Counted from the first letter of the stretch, positions 36,653 to 44,251 are shown. The stretch is 64,000 nt of DNA from Arthrobacter saudimassiliensis (GCA_900016675.1 LN483071.1:310001-374000), one strand, 5' to 3'. Notes: generated by a model from the sequence alone, not told the origin. Program-made: numbers and translations.

Positions 36653-37249
36653 ATGGCAAGACCTGTTGTCCACGATGAGGCCCTGCGCCGCCGGCTCCTC
36701 GACACCGCCGTCTCCCTGATCGCGCGTGACGGCGCCGCCGCTGTATCGCTGCGCGCCATTGCCGCTGCCGCCGGGACCTCGACGACGGCCGTATATTCGC
36801 TCTTCGGCGGCAAGGCGGAGCTGCTGACAGCCGTCCTTGATGACGGCTTTGCCTCCTTTGCCGCGTCCCAGCAGGCTGCGGCGGGCGATGTTGAAGCACT
36901 CGGCCGGGCCTACCGGGCCTGGGCCCTGGACCACCCGGCCCTGTACGGGCTGATGTTCGGCGGTTCACTGAACAGCCAGGTGCCCTGCCAGCCGACGCCG
37001 GGAGCTTCCGAGCCGTCGATCGCGCCGCTGTTCGCGGCGGTGGGTGAGGCGATGTCGGGAGCCGGGCAGGACGAGGTCGCCCGGATGGTCGGCATTGTCT
37101 GGGGCCAGGTCCATGGGCTGGTGTCCCTGGAGCTCGCCGGGGCGCCGGCGTTCGGCGGGAGCTGGCCCGAGACCTTCGATGCTGCGGTCCGGGACGTCAG
37201 ACACAGGCTGACATGTCAGCCTGCAGCCGATCCGTCGGCCAGCGACTGA
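36653..37249 (+). CDS. TetR family transcriptional regulator
   Basis: 198 aa. The helix-turn-helix is LLDTAVSLIARDGAAAVSLR then AIAAAAGTSTTAVYSLFGGK, a clear TetR/AcrR signature. A TetR C-terminal WHG-type domain follows (ALGRAYRAWALDHPALYGLM). ATG at 36653 gives the conserved N-terminus. It is divergent from the DUF4188 gene with the operator between them, so autorepression plus control of that gene is likely. The inducer is unknown. Confidence 0.88.
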   Translation: MARPVVHDEALRRRLLDTAVSLIARDGAAAVSLRAIAAAAGTSTTAVYSLFGGKAELLTAVLDDGFASFAASQQAAAGDVEALGRAYRAWALDHPALYGLMFGGSLNSQVPCQPTPGASEPSIAPLFAAVGEAMSGAGQDEVARMVGIVWGQVHGLVSLELAGAPAFGGSWPETFDAAVRDVRHRLTCQPAADPSASD

Positions 37250-37491
37250 CCACCAACCGTTTCATTGCTGTCTTCGATGAACTCGGTGCTCCCCCGGAGG
37301 ACGTCGGAACGCGCAACGACCCAGCGGAACAGGGCCCCGTCGTCGGTGGTCTCCCATGGATTAGTCCACATGACGGCGCCCAGATGGTACGGCGCCGTCC
37401 GCATCGCCTCGGTAGGCGTTCGCCGGACGGGTCGGGGCTCGGGACGGCGGAGGGAACGGGCGCCGTCGTCCGCCTTATGGATGGAGCTCAT
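37216..37491 (-). CDS. Possible small protein, unknown
   Basis: 91 aa, Met-Ser-Ser-Ile-His start, with RTPTEAMRTAPYHLGAVMWT and TDDGALFRWVVARSDVLRGS in the middle. Third codon positions are strongly G/C, as in real genes here, and it fills the otherwise empty 37250-37634 gap, overlapping the end of the TetR gene by 34 bases on the other strand. No family is recognised, and AAGG touches the ATG directly, which is too close for a good ribosome-binding site. It may be a chance frame. Confidence 0.3.
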   Translation of the reverse strand: MSSIHKADDGARSLRRPEPRPVRRTPTEAMRTAPYHLGAVMWTNPWETTDDGALFRWVVARSDVLRGSTEFIEDSNETVGGQSLADGSAAG

Positions 37492-37634
37492 CCTTACACC
37501 TTGGCGGTCACCTCCGACATTCCCGCCCCGCCGGGACGGGACGCCTCGCGTCGGGGAAGGGAATGGATCGGCTCGGTCGGGAGTTGTGTCATCGCCGGTG
37601 ATGGCCGGCATCGCAGCGCAAGGAGGGATCAGAC

Positions 37635-38279
37635 ATGGCACGGATAGTGATTTTCGGTGGAACCGGCTATGCCGGAAGCAGCATCGCCCGTGAGGCGGCC
37701 TCCCGCGGGCACGAGGTCATCTCCTACTCCCGCAATGCCCCGGCCCAGCCGCTGGACGCGATGGAGTACCGTATCGGTTCCCTCGCTTCCCCGGCGGTGG
37801 TCACGGCTGCGGCCGCCGCTGCCGACCAGCTCGTGGTGGCCGTGCACGGAGCCGACGTCGACGGCGCTCCTCTGGTCACCTACCTGCCCCAACTGATCGA
37901 GGCCGCGCGCAGCAACGGTGTGCGGCTTTCCTTCGTCGGCGGGGCCGGTTCCTCCCTGGTGGCGGAGGGAGGCCCCCGGCTGGTGGACACCCCGGACTTC
38001 CACCCCGATTGGAAGCCCGAGGCCCTTGCCCACGCCGAAGTCCTCGAGGCGCTGCGGCAGGCTCCCGAAGACCTTGACTGGTTCTACGTGAGCCCGGCGG
38101 CCCTTTTCGGTTCCTTCGCCCCGGGCGAGACCACCGGCGCCTACCGCACCGACGGTGACGCCCTCGTAACCAAGGAGGACGGCTCCTCGGAGATCTCGGG
38201 CACCGACTTTGCGCTGGCCTTCGTCGACGAAATCGAGAACCACGCGCACCCTCGCGAGCGGTTCACCGTCGGCCACTGA
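37635..38279 (+). CDS. NAD(P)H-binding protein (atypical short-chain dehydrogenase)
   Basis: 214 aa. The N-terminal loop is IVIFGGTGYAGSSIAREAAS. QLVVAVHGADVD follows, then RLSFVGGAGSSLVAEGGPRL, the YwnB/YwnA-like plan for NAD(P)-binding proteins that lack a known enzyme role. The ATG has a near-perfect AAGGAGGG seven bases upstream. It stands alone downstream of the TetR/DUF4188 pair. The substrate is unknown. Confidence 0.82.
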   Translation: MARIVIFGGTGYAGSSIAREAASRGHEVISYSRNAPAQPLDAMEYRIGSLASPAVVTAAAAAADQLVVAVHGADVDGAPLVTYLPQLIEAARSNGVRLSFVGGAGSSLVAEGGPRLVDTPDFHPDWKPEALAHAEVLEALRQAPEDLDWFYVSPAALFGSFAPGETTGAYRTDGDALVTKEDGSSEISGTDFALAFVDEIENHAHPRERFTVGH

Positions 38280-38288
38280 CGATGGGCT

Positions 38289-38675
38289 TTACCGGCCGTA
38301 GCGTCCGAACCGGTCGGGCCACCACCAGCGCTTCCCAGGCCGCTGTTTCTCCGTGCGGTCGGATCTGTGCCGGGCTGCGTCAAAGTAGTCCTCGCGCGCC
38401 GGATCGAAGACCGCCGACGGCAGGTCCAGCGGTGCACGTCTCAAGGGGCGTGCCGCGAGCAGCTCGCTGATGGCGCCCGGGATGAGCCGCATGCCCTGGC
38501 TGCCTTTCGACGCAGACCGCTTGAGCCGCTGGCCTTCATCTGTGAGCTTCACGCCCCAGGACGAATCCGCCTCAGCAAGTCCGGAACCGACCAGGATCGC
38601 GATCGCCGTCCCCATCCGGTCCTTGCCCAAGGGAAGCCGTCGTCGCCGCAGCGCCGCCTTGCAGGGCAGGGGCAT
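38289..38675 (-). pseudogene. 5'-truncated or frameshifted remnant with winged-helix-like segment
   Basis: The frame encodes about 128 residues, including GLAEADSSWGVKLTDEGQRL (typical of a winged-helix end) and a Trp/Arg-rich tail. There is no ribosome-binding site at the first Met. In the next frame upstream the string LNLEDVLTVNARR looks coding and joins directly after the immunity gene, as if a longer gene had been cut and shifted. I do not recognise the family. It marks the left edge of the disturbed region. Confidence 0.4.
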
Positions 38676-38719
38676 AACCGTCGCGCGTTCACCGTGAGGA
38701 CATCTTCGAGGTTGAGCTT

Positions 38720-39241
38720 TCAGTCGTCGAAAATTTCCGCACTCTTCACCATTTGCCCCAGACGAACTCCTTCGAAAATATCGAGCCAAGGTTCCATGCC
38801 TAGATGAGCCTTCATGGCGCGTTCCAGAATGATCGGGGAGATTGTCGTTCGAAAGGGAACAATCGCCTCTTCCACGTCGGTAGCGACCCGCCGCCGCTCT
38901 CCCTTGAAATCCTCTATGACACAGTTTCCATTTTCGCTTGCCCCGATTTTGTATGCCGGAAGGAACTTGCTGCCGTCCACGACACTGTTGCCAAAAAGCT
39001 GCCACCGCCCTGGGCGAAATAGCCCGTCGAACGTTAAACCGCCAAAGAGTGGCTGAGCCTGGAGGGCATCCGTGACGTCCAGATCGACCTCAGCATCCGG
39101 TGCGACGAAATCGAAAACCACCATGTAATGCGCCGATAAATAGGTCGATATAACTTGTCCGACTGCCGCTCTTCCGTCCCCCAAGGGAACCTTGAAGACA
39201 TCGCCATCCCTGAGAGTCGGGAACTTGATTCGTTGTACCAG
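38720..39241 (-). CDS. Imm26-like immunity protein
   Basis: 173 aa if started at 39241. It opens with DGDVFKVPLGDGRAAVGQVI, then HYMVVFDFVAPDAEVDL, LFGGLTFDGLFRPGRWQLFG and the final ILERAMKAHLGMEPW segment. This is the plan of the Imm26 family, which protects cells from cognate polymorphic toxins. No ATG, GTG or TTG precedes the domain: the only in-frame candidate with a ribosome-binding site (GGAGGGAG, six bases) is CTG at 39241, and a later TTG (39184) would remove the first strand. So the gene either uses CTG or is broken. No toxin gene is visible nearby. Confidence 0.65.
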   Translation of the reverse strand: MVQRIKFPTLRDGDVFKVPLGDGRAAVGQVISTYLSAHYMVVFDFVAPDAEVDLDVTDALQAQPLFGGLTFDGLFRPGRWQLFGNSVVDGSKFLPAYKIGASENGNCVIEDFKGERRRVATDVEEAIVPFRTTISPIILERAMKAHLGMEPWLDIFEGVRLGQMVKSAEIFDD

Positions 39242-39362
39242 GGTGGTCTCCCTCCGACCTCTTGATATCTAGCAGGGCAACGTTTGAGCTAACCGTGGCG
39301 TGCCGGCCTCGCTGTCGAGGAGTCCTTCGGTCAGCACCTGCCTGTCGAAGCCCGATGTCTGG

Positions 39363-39449
39363 TTACCGCGGCGGTTCCTCTTGAAGGACGAGGCCTTCGT
39401 CGCCGGGGAGCACTTTGCCTTGATCCCGCTCCGCTCCGTCCTCCTCGTT
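39363..39449 (-). pseudogene. 3' remnant of the array lipoprotein gene (copy 1)
   Basis: Encodes only the last 28 residues of the lipoprotein family, from Asn-Glu-Glu-Asp through RDQGKVLPGDEGLVLQEEPP, then a stop. Upstream the frame is unrelated. It is a broken outer copy of the tandem array that continues at 39674. Confidence 0.8.
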
Positions 39450-39582
39450 CACATACGTATCCGCAAAGGGGCGCAGCAGTAGCCGCTCGGCATGCTGCGT
39501 TGGCGTGGGCAGGCTCTTGCGTGCCACCCTGCCATATGATCCGGATGGTCCGGTGCTCTTTACTGCAGCAGACAGGGCTCGA

Positions 39583-39609
39583 CTAGAGGTTAAACCGGAA
39601 CTCCACCAC
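39583..39609 (-). repeat. Displaced copy of the ychF 3' end (att-like repeat)
   Basis: On the minus strand it reads Val-Val-Glu-Phe-Arg-Phe-Asn-Leu-stop, the same as the last codons of ychF (Val-Val-Glu-Phe-Arg-Phe-Asn-Val-stop at 43131-43157). 23 of 27 bases match and three of the four changes are synonymous. This copy uses the GC-rich codons GTG, TTC and CGG, as expected of the native gene. Similarity ends abruptly upstream of the Val-Val. Confidence 0.7.
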
Positions 39610-39673
39610 CTTGCGCCGCCGAAAACCTCTCTTCCCCGCTGATCGACCGGGATTGTTTCGCGGAGTTGCGGAG

Positions 39674-40288
39674 TTACTGCGGGGGCTCTTCCTGAAGGAC
39701 GAGGCCTTCGTCTCCGGGGAGTACTTTGCCCTGGTCCCGCGCCGCTTCGTCCTCCTCATTCAAGGTAAACGCGTCACCCGGCGAGCAGGGCGCAGTAGCG
39801 CCAATACTGTACGACTTCTCAGGTGCATCAGTATCGAATACAGCCCGGAGGACGGGGCCGCCCTCTGCGAAGACGGTCGGGTGGGTTGTCGGATTTACGG
39901 TGCGTACGTTCATGCCCAGGGACTCCCAATAGTCGGCGACGCGTTTGGCGTCCCCAACATGGTCAGTCCCCTGGGGAGCCCAGCGGTCATAGCTGTAACT
40001 GGCAGTGGCATCCCCCCGCCCAAGGCTGCTTTCGGGGGCGCACTCCTGCGCCCCCGCAACGCCGTTGCGGGGCCACCACCCGGTGACATCGAGGTGTTCG
40101 GCTGTATTGAAGACCAGCTCAACCACCCGATCCCGACCTTCGCGGGCACTGATTGTCTCTTCGGGGGTGTTCTTCCCCGACATTGAAGTGTCCGGCCCCT
40201 GCTCACCGCAGCCGGCCAGCACCATTCCCGTCGTGAGCACGGCCGAAGCGGCCAGGAGAATCCTCAGACGTGTCCTAAAACCGGTCAC
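39674..40288 (-). CDS. Secreted lipoprotein of the tandem array (copy 2, intact)
   Basis: 204 aa. The signal peptide ends in the lipobox LAGC at about residue 26. The mature part has EETISAREGRDRVVELVFNT, then TGWWPRNGVAGAQEC, SYSYDRWAPQGTDHVGDAKR, VADYWESLGMNVRTVNPTTH and the C-terminal GKVLPGDEGLVLQEEPPQ. Two mature Cys (in AQEC and TAPCSPGD) are kept in copy 3 and could pair. GTG at 40288 has GGAGGGA six bases upstream and matches the copy 3 start; an ATG two codons earlier sits too close to it. I recognise no named family; lipoprotein paralogue arrays often encode immunity or adhesion functions, but that is inference. Confidence 0.78.
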   Translation of the reverse strand: MTGFRTRLRILLAASAVLTTGMVLAGCGEQGPDTSMSGKNTPEETISAREGRDRVVELVFNTAEHLDVTGWWPRNGVAGAQECAPESSLGRGDATASYSYDRWAPQGTDHVGDAKRVADYWESLGMNVRTVNPTTHPTVFAEGGPVLRAVFDTDAPEKSYSIGATAPCSPGDAFTLNEEDEAARDQGKVLPGDEGLVLQEEPPQ

Positions 40289-40539
40289 TGTCATTCCCTC
40301 CAGCAAGGCCTTCTGCAGCTCAGACGACTCCAAAAGGGAGCATACTCATAGATGTTCTCCACTTCTCCATTGATTGCCCAGGCCGCGTTTTATGAGGACC
40401 GTCGCAATAGTGCTGGCGCGCTGGCCCGCGCATGAGGCAGAATCCGCTCCGCACGTAACCACTGCTCCACACCGAATGAGAACTGTTCAGCGGTCGGCCA
40501 GCGCTCAGCGCTGGGGCAGGCTGGGATTGCTTCGCGGCG

Positions 40540-41154
40540 TTACTGCGGGGGCTCTTCCTGAAGGACTAGGCCTTCGTCTCCGGGGAGTACTTTGCCCTGG
40601 TCCCGCTCCGCTTCATCCTCCTCATTCAAGGTAAACGCGTCGCCCGGCGAGCAGGGCGCAGTAGCGCCAACCATGTACGACTGGTCTGCTGCGTAAGTAT
40701 CGAATTCCGCCCGGGCGACGGGACCACCCTCTCCAAAGACGGTCGGGTGCGTCGTCGGGTTTATGATCCGCACGCTCATGCCGAGTGATTCCCAGTACTC
40801 GGCTACGCGTTTGGCGTCCCCGATATGGTCAGTTCCCCGGGGAGCCCAGCGGTCGTAGCTATAACTAGCAGTGGCATGCTCCAGACCACGGCTGCTCTTG
40901 GGGGTGCACTCCTGCGCCCACGCAACGCCGTTGCGGGGCCACCACCCGGTGACATCAAGTTGTTCGGCAGTATTGAAAACAAGCTCGACGGCCCGGTCCC
41001 GCCCCTCTCTGGCACTGATTGTCTCTTCAGGGGCGTCCTTCTCCGATGTTGACATGTTCGACTCCTTCTCAGCGCACGCGCTCAGCGTCATTCCTGTCAT
41101 GAGCACGGCAGCGGCGGCCGTGAGGATCCTCGGACGTGTCCTAAAACCGGGCAC
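40540..41154 (-). CDS. Secreted lipoprotein of the tandem array (copy 3, intact)
   Basis: 204 aa, exactly the length of copy 2. The lipobox is LSAC. The mature chain is, by eye, about 85% identical to copy 2, while the signal peptide and the first 20 mature residues differ much more. The last 30 residues are identical except one. GTG at 41154 is preceded by GGAAGGA seven bases away. It starts 867 bp from copy 2, and the intergenic DNA between copies is also repeated, so duplication was of the whole unit. Confidence 0.78.
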   Translation of the reverse strand: MPGFRTRPRILTAAAAVLMTGMTLSACAEKESNMSTSEKDAPEETISAREGRDRAVELVFNTAEQLDVTGWWPRNGVAWAQECTPKSSRGLEHATASYSYDRWAPRGTDHIGDAKRVAEYWESLGMSVRIINPTTHPTVFGEGGPVARAEFDTYAADQSYMVGATAPCSPGDAFTLNEEDEAERDQGKVLPGDEGLVLQEEPPQ

Positions 41155-41406
41155 TATTCATTCCTTCCAGCAATGCCTTCTGCAGCTCAGCCGATTCCAA
41201 AAGGGAGCATACTCGTAGATCTTCTCCGCTTCTCCATTGATTGCCTAGGCCGCGTTTTATGAGGACCGTCGCAATAGTGCGGACGCGCCGACCCTCTCAT
41301 GAGGCAGAATCAGCGGCGCACGTAACCGCTGCTCCACACCGAATGAGAACTGTTAAGCGGACGGACAGCGCTCAGCGCCGAGGCCGCCGGGGATTGCTTC
41401 GTGGAG

Positions 41407-41672
41407 TTACTGCGGCGGCTCTTCCTGAAGGACTAGGCCTTCGTCTCCGGGGAGTACTTTGCCCTGGTCCCGCTCCGCTTCGTCCTCCTCATTCAAGGTA
41501 AACGAGGACGGGGCCGCCCTCTGCGAAGACAGTCGGGTGCGTTGTCGAGTCAACTGTGCGGACGCTCATGCCCAAGGATTGATTCCCAGCACTCGCCAGC
41601 GCGTTTGGCGTCCCCAGTATGGTCAGTTCCCCGGGGTGCCCAGCGGTCGTAGCTATAACTGGCAGTGGCACT
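41407..41672 (-). pseudogene. Decayed lipoprotein gene of the array (copy 4)
   Basis: Keeps the C-terminal NEEDEAERDQGKVLPGDEGL part. It has lost about 90 bases before it (the segment with the second Cys is missing), carries a small insertion that shifts the frame after SLGMSVRT, and ends at ATASYSYDRWAPRGTD with no signal peptide. It cannot make the full protein. Confidence 0.8.
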
Positions 41673-42188
41673 CGGCCTGATGCTCATCGAAAACCGAGAT
41701 TTCTGTGCCGAAAACGGCCGGTAGAGAATTCGGGTCACAATATAGTGACGTTGACCGGCCAGTACCCACTGTTCCGTTTGCCCTACCGACATATACCTGT
41801 GTGGACGGATCATCGAAGCGAAGGAAGCGGTTCAGTTGAGCCTGGACAGCCTCAGCCCGCCAAAGCTGCGAGTCTCATGTGCGCGATCGCTGCAGGTATC
41901 GAGCGCGACCTGGGCACGAGGGTTCACAGTAACGAACACGCACTCGATTTCTTGCATAAGACAAGGAGTAACCCTGGTCGCCAAGCAGGCTGTCACGTTG
42001 GCGGCCTCGACGTCCGACCTACTCCCTGCCGCTTCGCCCTCGACGATGTTTTCGCGGGATTTTGGGCCAGAAGCGGCAAAACGTTCACCTCATGGCTTTT
42101 TATGAAAGCAAACATCGGCAAGCGAAAACGGACCGGGCTGCTTAAACGGAAAACAGCGCCCTGAGACCAGCGCCAGGAAGGGACTCCC
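41673..42188. other. Non-coding or decayed stretch of lower GC
   Basis: No convincing gene. The frame open on the plus strand to 42164 has no family resemblance and no ribosome-binding site. GTCAC/GTGAC with a six-base AATATA spacer lies around 41735-41750. The stretch abuts the array and presumably contains the promoter of the 42189 gene. It looks like residue of earlier insertions. Confidence 0.5.
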
Positions 42189-43001
42189 ATGGAAAACACT
42201 CAACAAAGCGGTGACGCCAGAGCCCAGCTCGAAGGCACACTTACGTACCTCCAAAACCTGCTGCGATTCATCGACGCGCGGTGGCAGGAGAAGATAGCGA
42301 TTGCACAGCGCTACAGGCCACTAAAGCCACTCCACAAGAAGTGGGGGTTGCTGCCGTTCGCGCTCTTGACCGTTGGCGTGGTGGTCCTTTCCACCGCAAT
42401 CGGAACGCCCATCATTCAGGCGTGGGCGAAAGCTGAAGCATACGCGCAAGGGCAGTTCCACTACCCGAATATCCAGCCGCTCAGCGTGGGCATCCTCGCG
42501 ATCCCGGTGGCCCTTATCCTTGCATTGGCCATCGTGTTTGCCCGAAACAAGGTGGTTCTCCCCCACCTGAACGCCCGGATCCAACGAGCGAATCAGCAGC
42601 GTGAGACCCATAACCAGGCCGTTTCAGTTGAAGAGCAGCACGTGGACGCCCAATTGGGCCAAGCCAGCCGTGATTTTGCCACGAATATTGGCGATAGGTT
42701 TCCCCAGGCCTACCTCTATGACGAAGCAGTCAGCTTCTGCCTCCAGGTGGTGCGTAACCACCGGGCCATCGCCTTGCACGAGGCGATCAACCTCTACGAG
42801 ACTGAACGGCACCGCCAGCGAATGGAAAACATGCAAGCCTGGCAACTGGCTGAGGCACAACGAACGCGAAAGCTCATGGCCGTCGGCACCGTGGTCAACG
42901 CTACGATGCAGGGAGCGGTAATCGGGACGATACGACGCGAAGGCGCGCAAACACGTGCAGCCCTAAGCAAGCCCGTCGACGTGAACGTCAGGATCCGCTG
43001 A
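42189..43001 (+). CDS. Two-helix membrane protein, unknown function
   Basis: 270 aa. A soluble N-terminal helix region (QLEGTLTYLQNLLRFIDARW, to about residue 50) is followed by two membrane helices at about 55-77 and 97-120, then a long cytoplasmic helical domain (VSVEEQHVDAQLGQASRDFA; EAINLYETERHRQRMENMQA). GGAAGGGA lies just upstream of the ATG. GC content and third-base G/C are lower than in flanking core genes, suggesting transfer. It belongs to no family I know. It is the only intact plus-strand gene of the accessory region. Confidence 0.7.
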   Translation: MENTQQSGDARAQLEGTLTYLQNLLRFIDARWQEKIAIAQRYRPLKPLHKKWGLLPFALLTVGVVVLSTAIGTPIIQAWAKAEAYAQGQFHYPNIQPLSVGILAIPVALILALAIVFARNKVVLPHLNARIQRANQQRETHNQAVSVEEQHVDAQLGQASRDFATNIGDRFPQAYLYDEAVSFCLQVVRNHRAIALHEAINLYETERHRQRMENMQAWQLAEAQRTRKLMAVGTVVNATMQGAVIGTIRREGAQTRAALSKPVDVNVRIR

Positions 43002-43069
43002 TATCACTCTCGCCGCAAGCGGGTCGTTCGCGCAGCCTGGAACTCACTCCTGGACGAGTAGGTTCTCGA

Positions 43070-43116
43070 CAAGAAAAGGGCTGATTCGGCAGTGTGCAAT
43101 CTGCCGAACCAACCCT
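43070..43116 (-). terminator. ychF terminator
   Basis: On the minus strand a 16-base-pair stem (14 paired; core GGTTCGGCAG/CTGCCGAA) with an 8-base loop is followed by TTTTCTT: a standard rho-independent terminator 15-60 bases after the ychF stop. Confidence 0.85.
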
Positions 43117-43130
43117 ATATCTCCGAGCAA

Positions 43131-43157
43131 CTAGACGTTAAACCTAAACTCCACTAC
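43131..43157 (-). repeat. ychF 3' end, partner of the repeat at 39583-39609
   Basis: The final eight sense codons plus stop of ychF. Here they are GTA, GTG, GAG, TTT, AGG, TTT, AAC, GTC; GTA, TTT and AGG are poor codons for this genome, unlike the copy at 39583. That is what one expects if this end was brought in by integrated DNA. Confidence 0.6.
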
Positions 43158-44216
43158 GTCGCCGTCGGCCATGACGTAGTCCTTGCCTTCGATACGCACC
43201 TTGCCACGGGACTTGGCCTCGGCCATCGATCCGGCGTCGACCAGGTCCTCGAAGGACACCACTTCAGCCTTGATGAAGCCGCGCTGGAAGTCGGAGTGGA
43301 TGACGCCGGCAGCCTCCGGAGCGGTATCGCCCTGCCGGATGGTCCAGGCACGGGCCTCCTTCGGGCCGGCGGTGAGGTAGGTCTGCAGGCCCAGCGTGTG
43401 GAAGCCGACGCGGGCCAGCTGGTCCAGGCCGGACTCGGTCTGCCCGTTCATCTCCAGCATCTCGCGGGCCTCCTCCTCGTCCAGCTCCACGAGGTCGGCC
43501 TCGAGCTTGGCGTCCAGGAAGATGCAGTCGGCCGGAGCCACCAGTTCGCGCAGCTCGGCCTGCCGGTCCGGGTTGCCCAGCACCGCGTCGTCGACGTTGA
43601 ATACGTAGATGAACGGCTTGGCGGTGAGCAGGCCCAGCTCCTTGAGCGCGGCCATGTCCAGCTTGTCGGACTCAATGGCGGAGAAGATCGTGTCGCCGCG
43701 CTCCAGCACCGCCTGGGCGGCCTGCATGGCAGCCAGCTCGGCGGCGTCGCGCTTCTTGATCTTCACTTCCTTCTCGACGCGCGGAATCGCCTTCTCCAGC
43801 GTCTGCAGGTCCGAGAGGATCAGCTCGGTGTTGATGGTCTCCATGTCGGAGCGCGGATCGACCTTGCCGTCCACGTGCACCACGTCGGGATCATCAAACA
43901 CGCGGATCACCTGGGCGATCGCCTGCGCTTCGCGGATGTTCGCGAGGAACTGGTTGCCCAGGCCTTCGCCCTCGGAGGCGCCCTTCACGATGCCGGCGAT
44001 GTCCACAAAGGACACCGTGGCGGGCAGGATGCGTGCGGAGCCAAAGAGCTCGGCAAGCTTCTCCAGCCGCGGATCCGGCAGCGGCACGACGCCGACGTTC
44101 GGTTCGATCGTCGCGAACGGATAGTTCGCCGCCAGCACGTTGTTGCGGGTCAGCGCGTTGAACAGAGTTGATTTGCCGACGTTGGGCAGGCCGACGATGC
44201 CGATTGTAAGAGCCAC
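43131..44216 (-). CDS. ychF: Redox/ribosome-associated ATPase YchF (Obg family)
   Basis: P-loop ATPase/GTPase of the Obg family that binds ribosomes and takes part in stress responses, 361 aa. The P-loop is GIVGLPNVGKSTLFNALT, G3 is VDIAGIVKGASEGEGLGNQF, the G4 place reads NVDD, and the TGS-like C-terminal domain contains FHTLGLQTYLTAGPKEARAW and GFIKAEVVSFEDLV. GTG at 44216 matches the family start. A TATCAT hexamer lies 8 bases upstream and there is no ribosome-binding site, so the message may be leaderless. Its last codons are duplicated at 39583. Confidence 0.96.
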   Translation of the reverse strand: MALTIGIVGLPNVGKSTLFNALTRNNVLAANYPFATIEPNVGVVPLPDPRLEKLAELFGSARILPATVSFVDIAGIVKGASEGEGLGNQFLANIREAQAIAQVIRVFDDPDVVHVDGKVDPRSDMETINTELILSDLQTLEKAIPRVEKEVKIKKRDAAELAAMQAAQAVLERGDTIFSAIESDKLDMAALKELGLLTAKPFIYVFNVDDAVLGNPDRQAELRELVAPADCIFLDAKLEADLVELDEEEAREMLEMNGQTESGLDQLARVGFHTLGLQTYLTAGPKEARAWTIRQGDTAPEAAGVIHSDFQRGFIKAEVVSFEDLVDAGSMAEAKSRGKVRIEGKDYVMADGDVVEFRFNV

Positions 44217-44251
44217 GTTAGCCAATGATACCGGGGGTGGCTCCACAGCCT

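Larger units (their letters stand above)
39674..41672. repeat. Tandem duplication, unit about 867 bp (lipoprotein gene plus spacer)
   Basis: Equivalent stop codons lie at 39674, 40540 and 41407, periods of 866 and 867 bases. Gene and intergenic spacer are both repeated (for example, the same CCGCGTTTTATGAGGACCGT stretch occurs near 40382 and 41252). The outermost units are decayed, including a 3' remnant at 39363. Confidence 0.8.

Noticed and set aside
37213-37647. Plus-strand frame of 144 codons after the TetR gene
   Set aside because: Overlaps the TetR end and the next gene's ribosome-binding site; no resemblance. The opposite strand is a slightly better candidate and is listed at low confidence.
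40374-40634. Plus-strand frame of 86 codons, repeated at 41241-41501
   Set aside because: It recurs only because the spacer is part of the tandem duplication; no ribosome-binding site, and it runs antisense into the lipoprotein genes.
41619-42164. Plus-strand frame of 181 codons
   Set aside because: Starts inside the decayed lipoprotein copy, has no ribosome-binding site, and no family resemblance.
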